DNA from: Croceimicrobium sp965658965
GTDB taxonomy: Bacteria > Bacteroidota > Bacteroidia > Flavobacteriales > Schleiferiaceae
Assembly: GCA_965658965.1 (NCBI GenBank)
Contig: CBFHVV010000002.1
Coordinates: 7,558-71,557 of the forward strand
Reading direction: 5' to 3'
DNA length: 64,000 nucleotides
Under the pieces are notes generated by a model, which worked only from the letters and a program-made list of their open reading frames with translations, was not told the DNA's origin and did not search any database. Within the stretch, counting starts at the first letter, position 1. Each line of letters begins with the position of its first letter. Below, one piece after another: positions 1-7,492 of the stretch. The position numbers and the translations under genes were made by a program.

Positions 1-66
1 GTAGCGCAGTCTTTACCCAACGAAGGAACTACCTTTAGAATACTATTGCCAAAATTAGAAGAATGA
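1..66 (+). CDS. Sensor histidine kinase, C-terminal fragment (partial)
   Basis: The first 21 codons of the window are open and end with TGA at 64-66. They read as a tail containing GTTFRILLPK. This is the typical last strand of a HATPase_c domain, where a G-T-x-F-x-I-x-L-P motif closes the ATP-binding fold of two-component sensor kinases. The stop overlaps the hemW start in an ATGA arrangement, so the two genes are probably translationally coupled in one operon. Only the tail is visible, so sensor type and partner regulator cannot be given. Confidence 0.6.
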   Translation, partial: VAQSLPNEGTTFRILLPKLEE

Positions 67-1187
67 GTGGAATTTACATACACATCCCCTTTTGCAAACA
101 GGCTTGTGTGTATTGTGATTTTCATTTTTCTACGGTGCAAACTCACCGTGAGCAAATGGTTAAAGCTATAGCTGAGGAAGCCAAGCAACGTCGCGACTAT
201 CTTGATTCTGCGAAAATCACGAGTCTCTATTTTGGGGGTGGCACGCCTTCTATTTTGGGAGTAGAGAAAATAAATTGGCTTATTGAGGCTTTGCATACTT
301 TGTTTGATATTGATCCAGCAGCAGAAATAACCTTAGAAGCAAATCCTGATGATCTTAGCAAAGCTTATCTGGCAGACTTGCAAAAGAGTTCGGTAAACCG
401 GCTTTCGGTGGGGATTCAATCTTTTAAAGAAGAGGATCTGCGTTTTATGAATCGTGCACATAGCAGCGAGGAAAGTATCCGCTGTTTGGAGTTGTTACCA
501 CAGTACGGTTTTGATAATTATACCATCGATTTGATTTATGGTCTGCCCGAGCAAAATTTGGAAGATTGGCTATGGCAGCTTAGTTTTTTAAAACGCTTTA
601 AGGTACCTCATTTTTCGGCTTATGCCCTTACAGTAGAAGAGAAAACAGTGCTGCATCACCAAGTAGAAAAAGGTCAGGTGTCCTTAAAAGATGATGTGGC
701 TTATCAGCATTTTGTGGCTTTGCAGGATTATTCTAAAGCAGAGGCTTATGAGCATTATGAATTGTCGAATTTTTGTAAACCAGGCGCACACTCGCAACAT
801 AATACTTCCTATTGGCAAAGCAAGCCTTACTTAGGTTTGGGGCCTTCTGCGCATTCTTTTAATGGCAGTTCGCGCACTTGGAATATTGCAAATAATACTT
901 TGTACTTAAAAGGATTAGAGGCAGGTACTAATTTTGCGAAGACGGAATCTTTAGGGAAGAAAGATCTGTATAACGAATTGGTGATGACGCGATTACGGTT
1001 GCAAGAAGGTCTGAATTTATTGGAACTAAAAGAGCTAGGGGGAGAAGCTTGTTATGAATATTGCGTACAGGAGGCAAAATCGGAACTTGCTAAGGGGCGT
1101 TTGCTGTGGCAAGATGAACATCTGCGTATTCCTGCGGAATATCGCTTCCAAAGCGATGGTATAGCGGCTAGTTTATTTAAAGTTTAA
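63..1187 (+). CDS. hemW: Radical SAM heme chaperone HemW
   Basis: This 374-residue protein belongs to the HemN/HemW radical SAM family. The cluster motif is C11-x3-C15-x2-C18-D-F20, so the position after the third cysteine is followed by Phe. Genuine HemN has a fourth cysteine there, and Phe marks HemW, a heme-binding chaperone that passes heme to respiratory enzymes. The GGGTPS SAM motif follows near residue 58. The start ATG overlaps the stop of the upstream kinase and the next gene follows after 3 bp. A heme chaperone fits with hemJ, hemN and the cbb3 oxidase operon nearby. It is often annotated as coproporphyrinogen oxidase, which the missing fourth cysteine argues against. Confidence 0.93.
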   Translation: MSGIYIHIPFCKQACVYCDFHFSTVQTHREQMVKAIAEEAKQRRDYLDSAKITSLYFGGGTPSILGVEKINWLIEALHTLFDIDPAAEITLEANPDDLSKAYLADLQKSSVNRLSVGIQSFKEEDLRFMNRAHSSEESIRCLELLPQYGFDNYTIDLIYGLPEQNLEDWLWQLSFLKRFKVPHFSAYALTVEEKTVLHHQVEKGQVSLKDDVAYQHFVALQDYSKAEAYEHYELSNFCKPGAHSQHNTSYWQSKPYLGLGPSAHSFNGSSRTWNIANNTLYLKGLEAGTNFAKTESLGKKDLYNELVMTRLRLQEGLNLLELKELGGEACYEYCVQEAKSELAKGRLLWQDEHLRIPAEYRFQSDGIAASLFKV

Positions 1188-1190
1188 ATT

Positions 1191-1931
1191 ATGAAGATTC
1201 AATTAGGACGTAAGGGCCATCGTTATGAAGTCGATTTAACTCAGGCCATAGATTGCAGCAGTACTTTCGGAAACTCGAAGCGAGAGCCGCGTGCTTGGTC
1301 TAGTCCGCCGGTAGAAATTAAACCCGTTCAGGTGGATGATTGGATTGGTGCAGTAAAGGAAGGGGCACCAGTTAATTTTTTTTCGGTGCAATTAAATCCT
1401 CATGGTAATGGAACTCATACCGAGTGCTTCGGTCATATTAGTCCCGATCAACATAAAGTGAATGATTACTTTAAAGATTATCATGGGTTCTGTACTTTTT
1501 TACGAATAAACAGCCGTGAATTAGACGGAGACCGAGTAGTATTATTGGAAGATTTAGAAAAGAAACGTAATAAGCTGGCCAAATTTGTGGCTATACAGGT
1601 AGATGCTGATCCTTTTCCGCAAGATTTCAGCGGAGCTAATGCTCCTTATTTTGAGGAGAGTTGCTTAAGCTATTTAGCGGAGAATGGGGTGAAGCATTTT
1701 ATCACTAATCTGCCTTCGGTAGATCGGGAGGAGGATGGTGGAGCCCTCGCAGCTCATCATGCTTTTTGGCAGTACCCGCAAAATACTAGAGAAGAAGCGA
1801 CAATTACCGAGTTGGCATTTTTTCCTAAAAACTTAAGGGAGGGAGAGTATTTTATCAATCTTCAAGTGGCACCTTTACATAGTGATGCTAGTCCTTCACG
1901 CCCTTTATTGTATCGTTTGGAGAAGCTCTAG
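1191..1931 (+). CDS. Cyclase family protein (kynurenine-formamidase-like metal hydrolase)
   Basis: A 246-residue protein of the PF04199 cyclase/KynB superfamily of metal-dependent hydrolases. The metal site shows as H71-G-N-G-T-H76-T-E78-C-F-G-H82, a variant of HxGTHxDxPxH with Glu replacing Asp. It sits 3 bp after hemW and is probably cotranscribed. Known members include arylformamidase (KynB), and a tryptophan 2,3-dioxygenase gene lies at 54.8 kb, so a role in N-formylkynurenine hydrolysis is possible. The two genes are far apart and the family is broad, so the substrate is not assigned. Confidence 0.82.
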   Translation: MKIQLGRKGHRYEVDLTQAIDCSSTFGNSKREPRAWSSPPVEIKPVQVDDWIGAVKEGAPVNFFSVQLNPHGNGTHTECFGHISPDQHKVNDYFKDYHGFCTFLRINSRELDGDRVVLLEDLEKKRNKLAKFVAIQVDADPFPQDFSGANAPYFEESCLSYLAENGVKHFITNLPSVDREEDGGALAAHHAFWQYPQNTREEATITELAFFPKNLREGEYFINLQVAPLHSDASPSRPLLYRLEKL

Positions 1932-2019
1932 ACACTGTTTTCAGGAATAGTTGTGGGCTGAGCTTGGTGATTGAGCTCTTAATGAATTGATAATCAGACT
2001 ATTTTTTTGCTTGTAAAAA

Positions 2020-2087
2020 AAAAGAAACCCCGGTCACTCTAGAAAGAATGCCGGGGTAAACCTTAACCTGATTAATCTGCTTCGCTG
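2020..2087 (-). ncRNA. Putative small RNA, copy 1 (terminator-ended, 64-bp repeat)
   Basis: The repeat at 2025-2088 is identical to 2451-2514. On the minus strand it starts 4-6 nt after TATATTAG (2098 to 2091), a one-mismatch -7 element. It contains a conserved 5' part of about 31 nt and ends in a hairpin at 2056-2028. The hairpin has CCCCGG pairing with CCGGGG, six more inner pairs, one bulged A and a TTCT loop. It is followed by a T-rich run (2027-2015). No open reading frame of note lies within it. The identity stops at the predicted transcript ends, which suggests a small RNA gene of about 67 nt rather than a mobile repeat. Function unknown. Confidence 0.5.
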
Positions 2088-2088
2088 A

Positions 2089-2445
2089 TGCTAATATACA
2101 ACTATTTTAAAAACTGCAATAGCAAAGGGGTGAAATTTTGATATTTTCAATAAAGGGACCTATATAGACCAACTTACATGGATATTTTAAGTTTTTAATG
2201 GGGACTTAAAGATCTTGCCTTAATTCTAATTTTGACGAATTAGAGCGATGTCTTTTTTTAGAGTGACTTTATTCGCTAGCTCACAAAAGGTAGATTGGAA
2301 AAAGCTGAAGCCAGATCACCTATAGTGTGTAGAGAAGCAGTCTTATTGACCCTTAGAAGGAGCATGATTCCTAATTTTTAACCGGAGAAAGATGTTTAAG
2401 CTGGTCTGGGCAAAATGGGCTTTGAGGATTAGTGAAGTTTAGAGC
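2089..2445. other. Intergenic gap between the two small RNA copies
   Basis: About 360 bp with no convincing coding sequence on either strand. It is AT-rich. The only structure seen is a 7-bp inverted repeat TCTAATT/AATTAGA near 2224-2243, followed at a distance by a T run, which is too loose to call a terminator. Confidence 0.5.
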
Positions 2446-2513
2446 AATAAAAACCCCGGTCACTCTAGAAAGAATGCCGGGGTAAACCTTAACCTGATTA
2501 ATCTGCTTCGCTG
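2446..2513 (-). ncRNA. Putative small RNA, copy 2 (terminator-ended, 64-bp repeat)
   Basis: This is the second copy of the 64-bp perfect repeat (2451-2514). Its minus-strand -7 element TATATTTG at 2524-2517 matches TAnnTTTG exactly, and a TTTG at 2549-2546 is a possible -33 element (21 nt spacing). The hairpin at 2482-2454 is followed by TTTTTATT. It lies downstream of hemJ in the same direction, so the hairpin could also end the hemJ transcript. The separate promoter and the duplicated 5' segment argue for an independent RNA. Target and family were not recognised. Confidence 0.5.
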
Positions 2514-2516
2514 AGA

Positions 2517-2549
2517 CAAATATAGTGTAAGAATATTTAATAATCCAAA
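2517..2549 (-). promoter_or_regulatory. Promoter of small RNA copy 2
   Basis: Read leftward, TTTG (2549-2546) is followed after 21 nt by TATATTTG (2524-2517), a perfect Bacteroidota -7 element (TAnnTTTG). The expected start near 2513 coincides with the right edge of the 64-bp repeat. Confidence 0.5.
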
Positions 2550-2635
2550 TTTTACTTTGGAAAAAGATTATAAAACTTAAAATATCAAGATGAATAAGAT
2601 GGTTTCGGGTTGAAAAACGGATTTATCAGGTTTCA

Positions 2636-3184
2636 CTACTCTTGCTTGAGACGTTTACGCTTATAAAGTTTTGCCGCAATAAAGAAAAGAACGCCTAGAG
2701 CCAATAATACGCCAAGACCAATGAATAAACCATCAGTACTTTTCCATACCGCCAACATAACAACGGCAATTAATATTAAGGTAGGAACTTCATTGTATAA
2801 TCTATAGCCAAAACTTGTAATACCAGAAGGGTTTAGAGCCAAGCTTTTAATTTGACGGTTGCAGCTAAAGTGGTATACAACTAAGCCCAAAACAAGGCTA
2901 AGTTTTATATGCATCCAGGGTTGCTGCAGCCAAGCAGGGTTTAAAACCAACATGCCAATACCTCCAGTTAGAGTTAAGTATAAAGCTGGGGTTTGTATAA
3001 TTTGATAAAGACGCTTTTCCATAATATGGTACTGCTTGCGCAAAACAGTAGACTCTAAATTGTCTGTGCCAGCATCCCAAGCTTCTCGGTGATAAACGAA
3101 GAGGCGTACCAAATAAAATAAAGCGGCAAACCATGCTACAAAACCGATTATATGCAAGGCTTTAAAGAGAAAGTAAAAATTCAT
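2636..3184 (-). CDS. hemJ: Protoporphyrinogen IX oxidase HemJ / CopD-family membrane protein
   Basis: HemJ oxidises protoporphyrinogen IX to protoporphyrin IX in the membrane, the penultimate step of heme synthesis. The 182-residue form starts at ATG 3184 (MNFYFLFKALHIIG). Typical features are the first-helix histidine (H11), the LFYLVRLFVYH segment and the YHFSCNRQIKS motif, with four or five hydrophobic helices in all. A six-codon N-terminal extension is possible. The internal Met is preferred because it matches the family start and because a near-consensus -7 element (TTACTTTG, 3196-3189) places transcription start at about this codon. It is divergent from hemN. The FNR-like palindrome at 3213-3224 would overlap its -33 region. 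Confidence 0.85.
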   Translation of the reverse strand: MNFYFLFKALHIIGFVAWFAALFYLVRLFVYHREAWDAGTDNLESTVLRKQYHIMEKRLYQIIQTPALYLTLTGGIGMLVLNPAWLQQPWMHIKLSLVLGLVVYHFSCNRQIKSLALNPSGITSFGYRLYNEVPTLILIAVVMLAVWKSTDGLFIGLGVLLALGVLFFIAAKLYKRKRLKQE

Positions 3185-3212
3185 TTTGCAAAGTAAAGCC
3201 AATTTTAAGGTC

Positions 3213-3255
3213 TGACAATTGTCATTTTTCGGGTCTTTATTAGCCCGTAGATTTG
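3213..3255 (+). promoter_or_regulatory. FNR-like site and hemN promoter
   Basis: TGACAATTGTCA at 3213-3224 is a perfect 12-bp palindrome. The -7 element TAGATTTG lies at 3248-3255, its first T 29.5 bp from the palindrome centre. With transcription starting about 5 nt after the element (3260), the site is centred at -41.5, the class II activator position of CRP/FNR proteins. The start would then coincide with the hemN ATG, giving a leaderless transcript. Confidence 0.65.
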
Positions 3256-3259
3256 CCTT

Positions 3260-4609
3260 ATGAATTACGACCTAGTAGAGAAGTATAATGTGCCAGTACC
3301 GCGCTATACTTCATATCCGACCGTTCCCTTATGGGAAAGTAAAAATGTTGAAGGGGCCCGCTGGATGCATCAAGTTTTAAAGCGTTTCGATTCTAATAAT
3401 GAGATTAGTCTATATATACATTTGCCTTATTGTGAGAGTCTTTGCACCTACTGCGGCTGCAATAAGCATATTACTAAAAATCACTTATTAGAATTGCCTT
3501 ATGTAAAGACAGTCTTAAAGGAATGGGAAATGTACCGCAGTCGTTTTTCTAAGAAGCCGATCATTAAAGAGCTTCACTTAGGCGGCGGAACGCCTACATT
3601 CTTCAGCCCAGCGAGTTTGGAAGTTCTAATTAAGGGACTTTTAGAGGAAGCGGAAGTTCCTAAAGATCGTTCTTTTAGCTTTGAAGCCCATCCCTCCAGT
3701 ACCAGCAACGAACACTTAGAAACACTCTATAATCTGGGCTTTAACCGCCTAAGTCTAGGTATTCAAGACTTTGATGAGGAAATTTTGAAAACCATTCATC
3801 GTTTTCAGAATGCACAGCAGGTCGAGCGCATCTGCCGTAAGGCAAGAGACTTAGGCTATGCTTCGATTAATTTTGATTTAATTTATGGTTTGCCAAAGCA
3901 AAATAGTGAGCATATTGGCATAAATCTCGACTGGGTGAAAAGTCTTCGCCCAGATAGGATTGCTTATTATAGTTATGCGCATGTACCGGGTGTAGCTCCT
4001 GGTCAGAGAGCTTACAGTGAGGCGGATCTACCGCAAGGGAAAACCAAGTGGGAACTATACCAGCAAGGTCGGGAAGGCTTTTTAAAGATGGGTTACCGAG
4101 AAATAGGTATGGACCATTTTGCGCTACCACAGGATGAGTTGGCATTGAGTTTAAAGAAGCACAAACTACATCGCAACTTTATGGGCTATACAGCTCAACA
4201 CACAGATTTAGTGATTGCCCTAGGGGCCAGTTCCATTAGCGATAGCTGGGACGCATTTGCACAGAACGAAAAAACCTTAAAAACCTATATGAGGCGCGTG
4301 AGAGAAGAGGATTATCCGCCTTTAATTAAATCGCATTACCACAGTGAAAAGGACGAACAGTTGCGGTCAAAGCTCCTAAACCTTATTTGTCATTTTGAAG
4401 CAGAGTGGTTAAATGAGCGCGCCTATTTTAATGAATTCCTTTTGCCGCGCTTCCGATTATTAGAGGCCGACGGATTGATTAAAATATTCCCTTATCAAGT
4501 AAAAGTGACGCTAAGAGGCCGTTCTTTCATTAGGAACATTTGTGCGGTATTAGATGAAAGATTGCAAAGTACGGATCTAGCAAAACCGACCTTTAGCAAA
4601 GCTGTTTAG
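3260..4609 (+). CDS. hemN: Oxygen-independent coproporphyrinogen III oxidase HemN
   Basis: HemN converts coproporphyrinogen III to protoporphyrinogen IX without oxygen, using radical SAM chemistry in the cytoplasm. The 449-residue length is typical. The N-terminal YTSYPT motif and the four-cysteine motif C58-x3-C62-x2-C65-x-C67 distinguish it from HemW. The GGGTP motif follows near residue 111. The promoter carries an FNR-like palindrome at class II spacing, consistent with low-oxygen induction. The 3' end overlaps the convergent 72-aa membrane protein gene by 4 bp. Confidence 0.95.
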   Translation: MNYDLVEKYNVPVPRYTSYPTVPLWESKNVEGARWMHQVLKRFDSNNEISLYIHLPYCESLCTYCGCNKHITKNHLLELPYVKTVLKEWEMYRSRFSKKPIIKELHLGGGTPTFFSPASLEVLIKGLLEEAEVPKDRSFSFEAHPSSTSNEHLETLYNLGFNRLSLGIQDFDEEILKTIHRFQNAQQVERICRKARDLGYASINFDLIYGLPKQNSEHIGINLDWVKSLRPDRIAYYSYAHVPGVAPGQRAYSEADLPQGKTKWELYQQGREGFLKMGYREIGMDHFALPQDELALSLKKHKLHRNFMGYTAQHTDLVIALGASSISDSWDAFAQNEKTLKTYMRRVREEDYPPLIKSHYHSEKDEQLRSKLLNLICHFEAEWLNERAYFNEFLLPRFRLLEADGLIKIFPYQVKVTLRGRSFIRNICAVLDERLQSTDLAKPTFSKAV

Positions 4610-4824
4610 TTCAAGCTGTTTCTTTGATAGGGATAGTCTTGATAAAACTGATTTTCAAATTTTTCTTGCACTTCATGTGGGTCGCGTAACACTTTGTATA
4701 CCGTGTAAATGACCATTAAGGGTGAGGTAGAGAAAAAGAAGAGGGCCGCCGCATACCAACTGAAAAGTATGCTAATGAGATAGGCCACAATAAAGATAAA
4801 GGAAAAACTTAGTGCGGTTTTCAT
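4606..4824 (-). CDS. Small two-helix membrane protein, unknown
   Basis: A 72-residue protein with two hydrophobic helices (about residues 5-22 and 26-43) and a charged, tyrosine-rich cytosolic tail ending QDYPYQRNSLN. It was not recognised as a named family. It is the last gene in the leftward direction of the cbb3 operon. A terminator-like hairpin lies immediately before its start codon (4825-4858), so expression may depend on read-through. The composition looks genuinely coding. A role in oxidase assembly is only suggested by position. Confidence 0.6.
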   Translation of the reverse strand: MKTALSFSFIFIVAYLISILFSWYAAALFFFSTSPLMVIYTVYKVLRDPHEVQEKFENQFYQDYPYQRNSLN

Positions 4825-4858
4825 AAAAAGGGCTTTCTACATTAATGAAATGCCCTTT
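4825..4858 (-). terminator. Terminator after the cbb3 operon
   Basis: AAAGGGC (4827-4833) pairs with GCCCTTT (4852-4858), with an inner TTTC/GAAA pairing. On the minus strand it is followed by five T residues. It lies between the TauE/DsbD-like gene and the 72-aa gene, directly abutting the start codon of the latter. Confidence 0.6.
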
Positions 4859-4872
4859 CATTTTGTTCAATT

Positions 4873-5559
4873 CTAGTTGCAGGTTTCTAGAGAAGCGCCT
4901 GCTTTGGGTAGTGCTGGCGAAAGAAAAGGAATATCCAGTTCCATACCTCTTAAAATTAAAAGCGCTGCTATTAATACCACGGATAGCGGAATAAGCTTAG
5001 GGATAAACTTACTGTAGTTAAGAATAATGGTATTGCTAAAGAGGTTTAATCCCGCCAGTAGGGGTAAAGTACCAAGGCCAAATGCAAGCATGGTTATTAG
5101 TCCTAGTGTTAAGCTTTCTGCGCCTGCGGCAGGGAGCAGGGCAGCGTAAACCATTCCGCAAGGAAGAAATCCGTTTAAAGCGCCACTGCTGTAAAACCAA
5201 AACGAGTTCTTTTTTCCTTGTGCCTTGGGCTGCAGCTTACGCAAGATGGGTACTAAGAGCTGATTGAATTTACGATCCCACTTTAATAACTTAAAGCCAA
5301 AGTATCCGACGAGTAAGAGTAAGCCCGCCATTATTGTGAAATCGCCTTGCCAATTGGCTACACCAATACTTTGTCCAAAAAGTGCGGCTACCAAGCCTAA
5401 AAACATGTAGGTGCTTAAGCGGCCCAAATGGTAAATTATCCAGTTGGCCTTTTTTTTATTGTTCAGCCATTGCCCCATCACTACTGCCTGCAAAGGGGCG
5501 CACATAAGCGCACAATGCAAAGAAGAAAGCAGTCCGAAGCTAAAGGCTATGCCAATCAT
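4873..5559 (-). CDS. TauE/SafE / DsbD-like membrane protein of the cbb3 operon
   Basis: A 228-residue polytopic protein with about six helices. The first helix ends in SLHCALMCAPL, a paired-cysteine motif (HC-x3-C) of the DsbD_2/'sulfite exporter TauE/SafE' group (PF13386). Members sit at the end of cbb3 oxidase operons in many bacteria, where a role in copper or thiol handling during assembly is suspected; that role is inference here. Its start overlaps the ccoH stop by 4 bp, which indicates translational coupling. Confidence 0.8.
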   Translation of the reverse strand: MIGIAFSFGLLSSLHCALMCAPLQAVVMGQWLNNKKKANWIIYHLGRLSTYMFLGLVAALFGQSIGVANWQGDFTIMAGLLLLVGYFGFKLLKWDRKFNQLLVPILRKLQPKAQGKKNSFWFYSSGALNGFLPCGMVYAALLPAAGAESLTLGLITMLAFGLGTLPLLAGLNLFSNTIILNYSKFIPKLIPLSVVLIAALLILRGMELDIPFLSPALPKAGASLETCN

Positions 5560-5999
5560 GGCAAGAGAATATCGGTTTCAAAGTAATAATCGTCTCCCTC
5601 GGTATTAAGATTGACCTTGGCTATCCATTTCCCCGCACTCAATTTTTCTTTGGGAATTTCGAGACTTGCTACGCGCCATTCTTTTTGGGAAAGGTAGAAA
5701 TCCTTTTCGGCATGAGTAGGTGAGTACATTTCAATTTCTGCGGAGGCTAAAAGGCCTTTTAAGCTAGTGGGAAAGTGTAAAAGTAAAGCTTCATCTTCCA
5801 CTTTTAGAGTACATTTTTCGTCTAATGCAGCTGCATTTTTTTTCTGCTCTATGGTTTCTTGATAGGCAATTTCTTTTGCGTAGTAATCCGTTGTTACTAA
5901 ATCGTGTCTTTGGTTAAGCGCTTTGTATAAAACAGTGCCCATGCCAATTACAAATATGGCAAGCGTAATCGCTAAACCTGTTCCCCAATTAAACTTCAT
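5556..5999 (-). CDS. ccoH: Cbb3 oxidase assembly protein CcoH (FixH)
   Basis: A 147-residue FixH-family protein with one N-terminal membrane helix (residues about 7-26) and a periplasmic beta-rich domain. The segment after the helix, RHDLVTTDYYAKEIAYQ, is the family signature. CcoH is needed for assembly and stability of cbb3 oxidase. It lies 20 bp after ccoG and overlaps the next gene by 4 bp, within a continuous leftward operon. Confidence 0.9.
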   Translation of the reverse strand: MKFNWGTGLAITLAIFVIGMGTVLYKALNQRHDLVTTDYYAKEIAYQETIEQKKNAAALDEKCTLKVEDEALLLHFPTSLKGLLASAEIEMYSPTHAEKDFYLSQKEWRVASLEIPKEKLSAGKWIAKVNLNTEGDDYYFETDILLP

Positions 6000-6019
6000 A
6001 ATGCTTTAATTTTTTGTGG

Positions 6020-7492
6020 CTAATCTTTTCTTTTCGGCTTAATTAAGGGGCCAGTAAATGAAGTTTCAATAGTTTCAATTAAGACATCACCTTCATAAAC
6101 GCCAATTTCTACATCGGTACTAGTACCCGTCATTTGATCTTTCTTCATATTTAAGATTACCGCGCCTTGGCTTAACTCAGAGCCCTTAACCGTAATTTGC
6201 TCATCGCTACCCACCGTTTGTAGGCTTAGGCCCTCTGCGGGAGATATGACCTGGAAAGAGTAGGTTTTCTCCTCGGGTGTTTTGTTTAATAATTTCCAAT
6301 TATAGGCATTGCTATAGGTAATCTCATCTACCTTTTGGTAGCGTTGACCTTGCATCCGTAGGAAGATGGCCTCAACGTCTGCACGACTCATTACCAAATA
6401 TAAAAATACGGTTGAGAGAAGGACTAAAATTCCAATATAGGCTTTTACTCTACCGGTAAGAATTTCGCTTTTCCCAGAAGCAATATTGTTTTCGGAATCG
6501 TACCGAATAAGGCCCTTAGGCTTATTGGTCTTTTCCATAATATTATCACAAGCATCAATGCATGCGGTACAATTGGTACACTCTAGCTGCGTGCCATTAC
6601 GAATATCAATTCCTGTTGGGCAAACATCTACACATTGGTTACAATCGATGCAATCGCCTTTACCTTCTGCAGCACGGTCTTCTTTTTTACGAAACTTACC
6701 GCGTTTTTCTCCACGTAAATAGTCGTAAGCAATAACGATGGAATTACGATCTAATAATGCTCCTTGCAATCTTCCGTAAGGGCAAACAATAATGCAGGCT
6801 TGCTCTCTAAACCAGGCAAAGACAAAGTAGAATACACCAGAGAAAATAAGCATTCCGCTTAAACCACTAATATGCTCTTTTGGGTTGTCGCTTACAATTT
6901 GCCACCATTCTTCGGTGCCAATGATATACATTAAAAAGAAGTTGGCAATAATAAAGCTGATGGCGTAAAAGATGCTGTTTTTAAGTATGCGCTTCTTAAT
7001 TTTTTCTGCTTTCCAGGGCATGCGGCTTAGTCGGAGTTGCTGGTTACGATCACCATCTATCCAGTACTCTATACGGCGAAAAACATGCTCCATGAAAATG
7101 GTTTGCGGGCAAACCCAACCGCAGAATAATCGGCCAAAGGCCACGGTGAATACAGAGACGAAAAGTACCCCTATGATCATGGCAATCACGAAGATGAAAA
7201 AATCTTCGGGCCAGAAGATACGCCCGAAGATTATAAATTTTCGCTCCAAAACGTTCATCAGTAAAAATGGTTGCCCATTGATGCGGATGAAAGGAACGGC
7301 AAAGAAGATGGCCAAGAGAAGATAACTCATTAATTGCCTCCGATAGGTGTAAAAACCGGATGGTTTTTTAGGGAAGAGAAAGTTTCTATCCCCTTTGTCG
7401 TTAATAGTCCCTACTGAATCACGAAACGATTGGTCTAATTCTAATGTTTCTTTTAAAAGTGTTTCAGTATCTTTTTCTCTTGGCTGGTTCAT
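6020..7492 (-). CDS. ccoG: Cbb3 oxidase accessory protein CcoG (4Fe-4S membrane protein)
   Basis: A 490-residue membrane iron-sulfur protein of the RdxA/FixG family. CGWVCPQTIFMEH follows the early transmembrane helices. Two ferredoxin-type clusters are seen in CIDCNQCVDVCP and CTNCTACIDACD. The C-terminal third is a periplasmic Ig-like domain. CcoG is reported to act as a cupric reductase supplying Cu(I) to the oxidase. Its start overlaps the end of ccoP by one base. Confidence 0.95.
   Translation of the reverse strand: MNQPREKDTETLLKETLELDQSFRDSVGTINDKGDRNFLFPKKPSGFYTYRRQLMSYLLLAIFFAVPFIRINGQPFLLMNVLERKFIIFGRIFWPEDFFIFVIAMIIGVLFVSVFTVAFGRLFCGWVCPQTIFMEHVFRRIEYWIDGDRNQQLRLSRMPWKAEKIKKRILKNSIFYAISFIIANFFLMYIIGTEEWWQIVSDNPKEHISGLSGMLIFSGVFYFVFAWFREQACIIVCPYGRLQGALLDRNSIVIAYDYLRGEKRGKFRKKEDRAAEGKGDCIDCNQCVDVCPTGIDIRNGTQLECTNCTACIDACDNIMEKTNKPKGLIRYDSENNIASGKSEILTGRVKAYIGILVLLSTVFLYLVMSRADVEAIFLRMQGQRYQKVDEITYSNAYNWKLLNKTPEEKTYSFQVISPAEGLSLQTVGSDEQITVKGSELSQGAVILNMKKDQMTGTSTDVEIGVYEGDVLIETIETSFTGPLIKPKRKD

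Noticed and set aside
2220..2260. Inverted repeat TCTAATT/AATTAGA as a terminator of the cyclase gene
   Set aside because: The T run is not adjacent to the stem and the gene ends 300 bp earlier.
2898..3134. Frame overlapping hemJ
   Set aside because: It is a shadow of hemJ in another frame, with no signature of its own.
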